A stretch of DNA of 5,280 nt from an uncultured Flammeovirgaceae bacterium (GTDB taxonomy: Bacteria; Bacteroidota; Bacteroidia; Cytophagales; Cyclobacteriaceae): assembly GCA_937138955.1 (NCBI GenBank), contig CAKZPJ010000870.1, positions 1 through 5,280 on the forward strand, given 5' to 3'. The position numbers and the translations under genes were made by a program. This document shows positions 1 to 5,280 of the stretch, piece by piece. The notes under the pieces are model-generated. The model did not search any database and had not been told where the DNA came from. It saw only the letters and a program-made list of their open reading frames with translations. Position 1 is the stretch's first letter. The number at the start of each line of letters is the position of its first letter.

Positions 1-214
1 TATATTGGAGCAACGAGTCTTTTTGAGTTAGGCTACCTGGCGAGAACTAACTCGTTGGTTTGATCCGGTAGCTTTTGGGGCTATCGTGTTTAGCAGCGGC
101 ACTGCCATTTTGATTGTACCCGTGAGCTCGCTGAATGGAGCTGATCGCATAAATTTTACCGCTAATAATACCGATGGACATCCATTCATCACTCGCTACA
201 CTATTAAGTATTAG
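1..214 (+). pseudogene. C-terminal end of an unidentified gene, reading frame interrupted near the left edge
   Basis: An open frame runs from 32 to a TAG at 212-214 and encodes about 60 residues with a protein-like composition. It has a hydrophobic stretch (AFGAIVFSSGTAILIVPVSS) and a polar, beta-like end (HPFITRYTIKY). It contains no ATG. The same frame has a stop at 29-31, and the other two frames stop at 24-26 and 61-63, so no single frame crosses the first 63 bases. Frame 1 (1-60) overlaps the good frame at 32-60, so one indel there would restore continuity; a nonsense change at 29-31 would also explain it. A strong hairpin 33 bases after the TAG fits a genuine gene end. I do not recognise the family. 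The 53-codon antisense ORF over the same stretch is in codon register and looks like a shadow. Whether this is a decayed gene or a sequencing error cannot be decided here. Confidence 0.4.
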
Positions 215-246
215 GAAGTATCATTAATAGTCATCGATAAATTTCC

Positions 247-279
247 GAAAGCGTGAAATTGCCCTAATTTCACGCTTTC
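247..279 (+). terminator. Strong hairpin, likely transcription terminator of the upstream gene
   Basis: A perfect 14-bp inverted repeat: the left arm at 247-260 begins GAAAGCGTG, the right arm is at 266-279, and the loop is 5 bases (GCCCT). It lies between the stop at 214 and the start codon at 310, so it most likely ends transcription of the upstream gene. The downstream T-run is poor (TCTAATTAC), so it may work as a structural or 3'-end stabilising hairpin rather than a classical intrinsic terminator. Confidence 0.7.
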
Positions 280-309
280 TAATTACGACTCACCAACCGC
301 TAGCCTAGT

Positions 310-3108
310 ATGAAAATCTTCATTTGCTGCTCCTTCATTATTCTAATCGGATTATTCTATGCTTGCAATACAAACTCTTCCGATGATGACACTGTAGAAA
401 ATAAAACGGCTTGGGTTTCTCAAGCCCCGGCCGGTGATCGCTACACAGTAATTGATACTGCTGGACAAACAATTATCCCTAACGGACGAATTATTCAGCC
501 GATGGGAACTACGTATCCAGTAGCCCCACATCCCTATGGCTTAGTAATGAGTGATGACGGAAGTATTGCGATTAGTGCTAACTCGGGAACGTCGCCTTTT
601 TCCATTACCATTTTCCAAAACCCGCTTTCTGGTAATCCGCAGATTCGGCAAATACCCGAAGGAGCTAAGAATGATGAAGATTTGTTGGGCGCGGTATTTA
701 TGGGATTAGCCATTTCTCCAGACAACCAGACGGTGTACGTAGCCGGAGGCCAGGAGAATAAAATATATCTGTTTGATATTTCTAGTGGTCAACCCAAAGG
801 AGAGGTCAACTGTGAAGTTACTGATGCCGATGGCTCCGATTATACACACGGCTATATCGGAGATATGACTTTGAGTGCTGATGGAAATAAGCTGTATGTG
901 GTTGATCAAATTGGCTTTCGGCTGATTACAATTGATGTGCCCAGTCAGTCAATCTTAAGAAATACCCCGGTAGGGCGGTACCCGTTCGGGGTTACGCTTT
1001 CGCCGGACGAGTCAGAAATATACGTAGCGAATGTGGGTATGTTTGAGTATAAGCCTATTGGAGAAGAATTGTCTTCCGAAGAGTTGAAAGAACAGGCCTT
1101 GCGTTTCCCAGCTACTGCTTACGGTAGCCAAGAAATGAAGGAAGGTATTCAGAGTGATTCTCTCAATATTCCGGCATTGGGTGATCCTAATGTAGATGAA
1201 GCATTTTCGGTTTGGACCGTTGATGCTACTTCGGGCGAAGTGACTGCTAAAGTGAAAACTGGATTCTTGGTAGGGCAGGTGGTGGAAGACTTTCCGGCGG
1301 TAGGTGGAGCTAGTCCTAACTCATTGGTAGCCACTGATAATTTTGTGTTTGTTAGCAACGGCAACAATGACTGTGTATCGGTGATTGATATTCAGCAAGA
1401 TACGGTGGTGCAAAATATCCGGTTACAGCCGGATAGGCGTTTGGGTAATTTGCGGGGAATTATTCCATTCGGATTAGCATTATCCCCCGATCAGCAGCGA
1501 TTATACGTAGCTGAAGCCGGAATTAATGCAGTGGCAGTGATTGATGTAGCGACTCAGCAAGTACTTGGGCATTTGCCCGTAGGCTGGTTTCCCTCTAAAT
1601 TAGCGGTTAGTCCCGATGGTAAACAATTAATTGTAGCCAATGCGAAAGGCTACGGTAGCGGTCCTAACGGTGGGCCTACGTTTAACCTGGGCGAGGAAGG
1701 TAGTTATATCGGTGCCCTGATGAAAGGTTCAATCACGGTGTTAGATATTCCTGCTGATGAAGAATTAGAGGCAGCTACTCAGCAGGTGGTTGAGAACAAC
1801 TTTGATTTTAAAGAAGCTTCAGCTATCGTTCAGCGACGAGCCGATCACCCCATTCCGGCTTATCCGAACGAAAAAGAATCACCCATTAAACATATCATCT
1901 TTGTCAGCAAAGAAAATCGTACTTACGACGAAGTATTTGGGCAAGTAGAAGGAGGAAAAGGAGAGGCTTCTCTGGCTCGCTACGGTCGTGATCAAACATT
2001 TAGCAATGATGCAAATACCCAAACTGTAGAGAGTGCTACTGTGATGCCCAATCATTTGGCATTAGCTAAACGCTTTGCTATGAGTGATAACTTTTACGTG
2101 GATGCCGATCATTCCGCTGATGGACATCGTTGGTTAGTGAACACTTATCCGAACGAATGGGTAGAAACGCACGTGGCAGCGGCCTACGGTGGTAAGCGAC
2201 GATCAGTTCCAGGATCGGAAGCTCCTGGGAACTACGGCGTAGTAGGTTCATCTGGAGCTATTTATCCCGAAGATTACAATGAAGCTGGCTCCATTTGGGA
2301 TCATTTTGATCGGAACAATATCGATTTCTACAATTTTGGTTTTGGCGTAGAACTAGCCAACAGCTACGCTGATTCTACTTTAAAATATTTCGGTGTGCGT
2401 CCTTTAGTAAATTATCCCATTCCTGGCCCACTTTACGACCGAACTTCTCGTGCCTACGCTACCTACAATATGGGTATTCCTGATCAATTTAGGATTGACA
2501 CATTTATTGAAGAGTTTGAGGAGAAGTGGAGCGACGATGGTTTACCCGCCGTACTTACTATTATTTTACCCAACGATCACGGAGCCGGTGATCGCCCGAA
2601 TGCAGGGTATCCATTCAAAGAAAGTTATATGGCGGATAATGATTTAGCATTAGGTCGCTTGGTAGAATTTTTATCGGATACTCCGTACTGGAAAGAAATG
2701 GCGATTGTCGTAACTGAGGATGATTCTCAGGGCGGAGTGGATCACGTAGATGCTCACCGTAGTTTGCTTATGGTAATTTCGCCTTACTCCAAGAGAAATT
2801 ATGTTGGTCATCAGCACTACAGCTTTGGTAGTATTTTCAAAACGTTTTGGCATATTTTGGGTACTCCCTACTTAAATCACTATGATTATGGGGCTACCGA
2901 CTTAGCAGATTTATTTACTGCTGAACCAGATACATCGGTATATAAAGCACTGGCCATCAATTCTTTAGTGTTTGATCCTCAAAAAGCCCTTGATCCTTTT
3001 GATGAACAATTTGACTGGAAGGCTGTATTAGAATCCCCACAACTAGATGATCCAGTAGATTTTCAAGCCGAAGCTGATCAGCGAGATCAAAGCAGTGGCG
3101 ATAATTAA
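310..3108 (+). CDS. Bifunctional YncE-type beta-propeller / alkaline phosphatase family phosphoesterase lipoprotein
   Basis: 932 aa. Residues 1-18 form a signal peptide ending in a relaxed lipobox (LFYAC). Cys19 is followed by NTNSSDDD, an acidic tag like those on surface-exported Bacteroidota lipoproteins. Residues about 65-480 are a beta-propeller with YVTN/YncE-like blades: SPDxxxIYVAN at 231-241, PFGLALSPDQQRLYVAEAG at 386-404, and PSKLAVSPDGKQLIVANAK at 428-446. A charged insert at about 247-298 interrupts the blades. Residues about 525-870 match the phosphoesterase family of phospholipase C and AcpA-type acid phosphatases (alkaline phosphatase superfamily). Candidate metal ligands are Glu535-Asn536 in KENRTYD and Asp804-Asp805 in TEDDSQGG. 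Ser602 in DHSADGHRW is the likely nucleophile by motif position. The tail from about 895 is acidic. The substrate cannot be read from the sequence; a phosphate mono- or diester hydrolysed outside the inner membrane is expected. The ATG at 310 is chosen because the signal peptide starts there. No Shine-Dalgarno or clear promoter is visible. It appears to be a single-gene unit, convergent with the next gene. Confidence 0.93.
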   Translation: MKIFICCSFIILIGLFYACNTNSSDDDTVENKTAWVSQAPAGDRYTVIDTAGQTIIPNGRIIQPMGTTYPVAPHPYGLVMSDDGSIAISANSGTSPFSITIFQNPLSGNPQIRQIPEGAKNDEDLLGAVFMGLAISPDNQTVYVAGGQENKIYLFDISSGQPKGEVNCEVTDADGSDYTHGYIGDMTLSADGNKLYVVDQIGFRLITIDVPSQSILRNTPVGRYPFGVTLSPDESEIYVANVGMFEYKPIGEELSSEELKEQALRFPATAYGSQEMKEGIQSDSLNIPALGDPNVDEAFSVWTVDATSGEVTAKVKTGFLVGQVVEDFPAVGGASPNSLVATDNFVFVSNGNNDCVSVIDIQQDTVVQNIRLQPDRRLGNLRGIIPFGLALSPDQQRLYVAEAGINAVAVIDVATQQVLGHLPVGWFPSKLAVSPDGKQLIVANAKGYGSGPNGGPTFNLGEEGSYIGALMKGSITVLDIPADEELEAATQQVVENNFDFKEASAIVQRRADHPIPAYPNEKESPIKHIIFVSKENRTYDEVFGQVEGGKGEASLARYGRDQTFSNDANTQTVESATVMPNHLALAKRFAMSDNFYVDADHSADGHRWLVNTYPNEWVETHVAAAYGGKRRSVPGSEAPGNYGVVGSSGAIYPEDYNEAGSIWDHFDRNNIDFYNFGFGVELANSYADSTLKYFGVRPLVNYPIPGPLYDRTSRAYATYNMGIPDQFRIDTFIEEFEEKWSDDGLPAVLTIILPNDHGAGDRPNAGYPFKESYMADNDLALGRLVEFLSDTPYWKEMAIVVTEDDSQGGVDHVDAHRSLLMVISPYSKRNYVGHQHYSFGSIFKTFWHILGTPYLNHYDYGATDLADLFTAEPDTSVYKALAINSLVFDPQKALDPFDEQFDWKAVLESPQLDDPVDFQAEADQRDQSSGDN

Positions 3109-3151
3109 AGCACTTTTCAAATGTGACTCTAGTAAATAAAATGCAGGACGC

Positions 3152-3185
3152 AAAAAAGCCGGAAACAAAGTTTGAATCCGGCCTT
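3152..3185 (-). terminator. Intrinsic terminator for the minus-strand 124-aa gene, possibly bidirectional
   Basis: GCCGGA at 3158-3163 pairs with TCCGGC at 3177-3182. An inner AAAC/GTTT pairing (3163-3166 with 3170-3173) is also possible. On the minus strand the stem is followed at once by six T (the A-run at 3152-3157), a good Rho-independent arrangement 25 bases beyond the stop of the minus-strand gene. It sits between convergent genes, so it may also stop plus-strand transcription from the phosphoesterase gene, although only CCTTCT follows it in that direction. Confidence 0.75.
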
Positions 3186-3209
3186 CTGAATAGTAATTTA
3201 AATATCTCG

Positions 3210-3584
3210 TTATCGAGAAAGGGAAAGAAGATCTGCTTGTATGTTATAACGATCCATCAGTTCTTTAGTGTATTTCTTTTTCCCGTAGGGCACTAACAGA
3301 AAAAATTTACCATTTTTGATTTGAGCAATGTTAGAGAAAAGTTTCCATTTACTAACTACTAATTGCTCGTGCTCTTTATCACCTTCTACTACCTTAAAAT
3401 AATCTTTACCTAATAGCGTTTTAGCAGTTATATCAGGTATAATTTCTTCGTTGGTTCCCTGCTGAATGAATTTACCTGGTTGCTCGTAGTCAGGATGGTT
3501 AGCCTTAATCTGGTCATATCCTTTTTTCTCCAGCAAGGTAATTGCTTTTTCAATAAATTGACTTTGTTTCTCTTCGGTACTCAT
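3210..3584 (-). CDS. Conserved-looking hypothetical protein, possible PD-(D/E)XK-like fold
   Basis: 124 aa, cytoplasmic, with no signal peptide or membrane segment. An upstream ATG at 3626 would add 14 residues (MQAVFNYLFILKLP), but the ATG at 3584 is preferred. The protein from there starts MSTEEKQ, a typical soluble N-terminus, and the longer start would overlap the hairpin at 3625-3643. I do not recognise a named family. The order of elements resembles a small restriction-endonuclease-like fold. An N-terminal helix (10-21, with Glu12 and Glu19) comes first, then EEIIPDITAK (46-55) with Pro50-Asp51, a strand DYFKVVE (61-67), a basic helix (75-87), a hydrophobic strand GKFFLLVPYG (92-101), and a C-terminal helix. 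The usual ExK is not intact: the position reads KVVE. It could therefore be a variant, an inactive member or unrelated. No Shine-Dalgarno is seen; TATCTTTT (plus-strand 3601-3608) is one base from the Bacteroidota -7 box TAnnTTTG, but no well-spaced -33 element accompanies it. Confidence 0.8.
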   Translation of the reverse strand: MSTEEKQSQFIEKAITLLEKKGYDQIKANHPDYEQPGKFIQQGTNEEIIPDITAKTLLGKDYFKVVEGDKEHEQLVVSKWKLFSNIAQIKNGKFFLLVPYGKKKYTKELMDRYNIQADLLSLSR

Positions 3585-3605
3585 AGGTAACTTTAGTATA
3601 AAAAG

Positions 3606-3739
3606 ATAGTTAAAAACTGCTTGCAAAAAGAGTTTGTAAACTCGCTTAGGAAAACAGCAGACTTAGCGATAGTTAACATATAAACTATAAGTCTTAATGA
3701 AAAGTTCCCACTATCTGACAAATATTTTGCATAGTTAAC
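3606..3739. repeat. Three copies of ATAGTTAA at about 62-63 bp spacing
   Basis: The 8-mer ATAGTTAA occurs at 3606-3613, 3669-3676 and 3731-3738. The first two copies share a leading G (GATAGTTAA), and the last two share a trailing C (ATAGTTAAC). The first lies about 22 bases upstream of the start codon at 3584, and the last covers the final coding bases of the neighbouring minus-strand gene. The motif is AT-rich and short, so coincidence is quite possible. If real, the even spacing (close to six helical turns) would suit a DNA-binding protein. Confidence 0.25.
3625..3643 (-). terminator. Weak intrinsic terminator candidate after the minus-strand isomerase-like gene
   Basis: On the minus strand GAGTTT-AC-AAACTC (arms 3638-3643 and 3630-3635) is followed directly by five T (plus-strand A-run 3625-3629). 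The stem is short and AT-rich, so it folds in practice as five pairs with a TACA loop. It lies 92 bases beyond the stop of the 3735-4691 gene and 40 bases before the start codon at 3584, a position that would separate the two minus-strand genes into different transcripts. Confidence 0.4.
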
Positions 3740-4691
3740 TCACTAAGCTAAATGCTTTCTTCATTGCCTTTGCGGTAGAAGAAACCGCCTTATCGTCTGG
3801 CATATCTCGCAATTTCTGATTAAATGGTTCAGCCCGAACTGGGCCATCAAAACCAATAGTTACTAATGCATCCAGAAAAGCCTGAGTATCAATTAGTCCG
3901 GTAGCCATAGGTAGCTCTCGCTGTCCATCTATTTGCTCTACCGCACTTCGTCCGGCATGAGCATCATTAAGGTCGGCCGCTACTACATCTCCATTGGAAA
4001 GCGTCAAAATGTCTTTTACATCTTCTTCCGCAGTAAACCAATGGAAGCTATCTAACACAACCCCTACATTATTTTGCCCGATCTCTTCAATCAGAGCTTG
4101 TGTTTCTTCTAACGTATGAACGAAAGCATACTTTTTAGCATTTCGTAAGGTAGTGGGGCCTACGTACTCTAATCCAAAGCGTAAATTATGATCGGCCAGT
4201 ATCGTCGCTACTTCCCGCAAACGTTCAGCATGTTGGCGAAAGTTTTTCAGGTAATTAAGCTCAGCGTGGGTAGGCATGACCCAGGTACTCACTCGGGTAA
4301 CATTGGCTTGTTGTAGCCCCTTTGCTAAGGTGGGTAATTTACGTAAGCCTTCGCGTAGTGTGTTTTCATCTTGCCGAAACTCTACCGGGAGTCCGGCTAC
4401 GCCCCAAACAATTTTTTTCTGCTGCATTTCTTCCAGCAGTTTATTAGCTTCGTTTTCTGTTAGTTTGGCTAGAAAATCAGGGTAGGGAGTAACTGCCTCA
4501 AAGTCAAATTTTGCCGCATAATCAATAAGTTGCGTCTGGTCAACTTTCACTCCAATAGCACCAGGATCAAGGCTCATCGTAAACTTCCGAGCTGTTGGCT
4601 GAGATGAGGCTAATGCTGATGAGGTGAAAGAAGTTGAGGCGAGAGTAGCTGCTGCCAAGGTAGATTGGTGTAAAAAATGACGTCGATTCAT
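3735..4691 (-). CDS. Exported sugar phosphate isomerase/epimerase-like TIM-barrel protein
   Basis: 318 aa. The N-terminus MNRRHFLHQS carries a twin arginine (Arg3-Arg4) in an RRxFL context, followed by an Ala/Thr/Ser-rich segment and a likely signal peptidase site after ALA (26-28). This indicates Tat-type export to the periplasm. Residues about 37-316 fit the xylose isomerase-like TIM barrel (AP_endonuc_2 type). Expected divalent-metal ligands are visible: Glu175 in GLEYVGP, Asp214 and His217 in VVLDSFHW, Asp243/His245 in LNDAHAG, and Glu288 in RAEPFN. Arg258 in the GQRELP loop sits where the family has a substrate-binding Arg, and GLID follows at 265-268. The fold predicts isomerisation or epimerisation of a sugar or sugar derivative; the substrate is unknown. 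Members with export signals are common in Bacteroidota carbohydrate metabolism, but no glycoside hydrolase or transporter gene is present here to support a pathway. The ATG at 4689-4691 is fixed by the signal peptide. No Shine-Dalgarno is visible. The gene diverges from the CNNM gene. Confidence 0.9.
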   Translation of the reverse strand: MNRRHFLHQSTLAAATLASTSFTSSALASSQPTARKFTMSLDPGAIGVKVDQTQLIDYAAKFDFEAVTPYPDFLAKLTENEANKLLEEMQQKKIVWGVAGLPVEFRQDENTLREGLRKLPTLAKGLQQANVTRVSTWVMPTHAELNYLKNFRQHAERLREVATILADHNLRFGLEYVGPTTLRNAKKYAFVHTLEETQALIEEIGQNNVGVVLDSFHWFTAEEDVKDILTLSNGDVVAADLNDAHAGRSAVEQIDGQRELPMATGLIDTQAFLDALVTIGFDGPVRAEPFNQKLRDMPDDKAVSSTAKAMKKAFSLVS

Positions 4692-4939
4692 AGATTAGAG
4701 GTATAGTACATAACTGGAAAGATAAGAAATATTTCTGAAAGGGCAGTAGAAGGTTTTGGACCAGAATGCTACGCTATCAGAATGGTCGAGTTCAAAATTT
4801 CTGATTTTAGCGATACTTAATCAACAATCGAGTAGCTTTAAGAGCTTTAATGTCTCCACTACAGCACTAATTCACAAAAATATATTCAGAAGAAAAAATT
4901 ACACCTAATAGGAACATTCAGTCATAGTTTAGTTTATTG

Positions 4940-4953
4940 AGTGATAAATCACT
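4940..4953. promoter_or_regulatory. Perfect inverted repeat just upstream of the CNNM gene, candidate operator or leader hairpin
   Basis: AGTGAT-AA-ATCACT forms a perfect 6-bp inverted repeat ending 11 bases before the ATG at 4965. GTTT at 4932-4935 and AAAC at 4954-4957 could extend it with a four-base bulge. The position suits a repressor site or a leader hairpin that limits translation. The 2-base centre does not match FNR (4-base) or CRP (6-base) spacing, so no regulator is named. The 273-bp divergent gap around it (4692-4964) shows no small gene I would support. It does hold a 7-bp inverted repeat, ATCAGAA/TTCTGAT (4776-4782 and 4799-4805), and a short tandem repeat, AGCTTTAAG/AGCTTTAAT (4834-4851). 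Confidence 0.3.
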
Positions 4954-4964
4954 AAACCAACATT

Positions 4965-5280
4965 ATGGGACTACTCATATTTTTTTTCGTACTATCTATT
5001 GCTTTTTCATTTTTGTGCTCTATTCTGGAGGCTGTCATTTTGAGTGTGACTCCCTCTTACGTTAACCGAAAAATACAAGAAGGAGCGACTACCGGAGAGT
5101 TACTTAAGTCGTACCAACAAGATATTGACCGTCCGCTGTCAGCCATACTTACGTTAAATACGATTGCCCACACGGTGGGAGCAATTGGGGTGGGAGCACA
5201 GGCTGGTAAAATATTTGGTGACTCCGATATTAGTCTCGGGTTCACCAGTATTAACATGGAATCTGTTATTGCAGCGGTAA
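4965..5280 (+). CDS. CNNM (DUF21) domain membrane protein, N-terminal part, cut by the window edge
   Basis: 105 codons are present and the frame is open to the right edge. The start MGLLIFFFVLSIAFSFLCS leads straight into a first membrane helix (about 2-28) carrying the LEAVILSVTPSY motif (Glu22, Ala23) typical of CNNM/CorB/CorC-type proteins. A cytoplasmic, charged loop follows (34-56). A second hydrophobic segment, SAILTLNTIAHTVGAIGVGA (59-78), has the family's Asn-Thr and small-residue pattern, with Asn65 and Gly72/75/77. A third hydrophobic region is starting at about 101. Known CNNM proteins are inner-membrane proteins linked to magnesium (and sometimes cobalt) transport or efflux, often with C-terminal CBS domains. 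Those would lie beyond the window, so the subfamily cannot be set. The ATG at 4965 is chosen because the first helix begins at once after it. No Shine-Dalgarno is present. It is divergent from the isomerase-like gene. Confidence 0.88.
   Translation, partial: MGLLIFFFVLSIAFSFLCSILEAVILSVTPSYVNRKIQEGATTGELLKSYQQDIDRPLSAILTLNTIAHTVGAIGVGAQAGKIFGDSDISLGFTSINMESVIAAV

Noticed and set aside
26..181. 53-codon minus-strand ORF opposite the left-edge gene end
   Set aside because: It is in codon register with the plus-strand frame, has no recognisable content, and the hairpin at 247-279 fits a plus-strand gene end better.
2450..2647. 65-codon plus-strand ORF inside the phosphoesterase gene
   Set aside because: It overlaps a well-supported domain in another frame, has no start context and no recognisable protein features.
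3205..3218. Hairpin TCTCG/CGAGA over the stop codon of the 124-aa gene
   Set aside because: Only five pairs, partly within coding sequence; the terminator at 3152-3185 explains transcript ending better.
4776..4805. 7-bp inverted repeat ATCAGAA/TTCTGAT in the divergent intergenic region as a terminator or riboswitch
   Set aside because: The stem is short with a 16-base loop, no T-run follows it, and no conserved riboswitch core is visible.
4692..4964. Search for an RNA gene, CRISPR array or mobile-element end in the divergent gap
   Set aside because: No cloverleaf, no regularly spaced repeats, and no terminal inverted repeats with target duplication are visible.
5057..5257. 66-codon minus-strand ORF opposite the CNNM gene
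   Set aside because: The plus-strand frame shows clear CNNM motifs and membrane helices; the antisense frame is a shadow.

Overview
The window looks like ordinary chromosome from a Bacteroidota bacterium, probably a marine-type member of the Cytophagales. This is inferred from protein style (an SDDD-tagged lipoprotein signal, a secreted xylose-isomerase-like TIM-barrel protein, a CNNM protein), from the absence of Shine-Dalgarno sequences before any start codon, and from AT-leaning coding sequence with moderate GC. The genus cannot be named from the sequence.

Layout, left to right. Positions 1-214 (+) hold the C-terminal end of an unidentified gene whose reading frame is interrupted near the window edge. 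A perfect 14-bp hairpin (247-279) follows it. Positions 310-3108 (+) hold a large surface or periplasmic lipoprotein that joins a YncE/YVTN-type beta-propeller to an alkaline-phosphatase-superfamily phosphoesterase domain. It converges on two minus-strand genes. These are a 124-aa hypothetical protein (3210-3584), with a terminator at 3152-3185, and an exported sugar phosphate isomerase/epimerase-like TIM-barrel protein (3735-4691). A weaker hairpin with a T-run (3625-3643 on the minus strand) lies between those two genes and suggests separate transcription units. After a 273-bp divergent intergenic region, a CNNM (DUF21) membrane protein begins at 4965 (+) and runs off the right edge.

The genes do not form an evident shared pathway or operon. 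Two products are predicted to leave the cytoplasm: the phosphoesterase by the lipoprotein route and the isomerase-like protein by a Tat-like signal. The CNNM protein sits in the inner membrane. I looked for an undescribed multi-gene system and found no support for one. The points most worth checking are the broken frame at the left edge, the possible nuclease-like fold of the 124-aa protein, and the short repeats and inverted repeats in the two intergenic regions.
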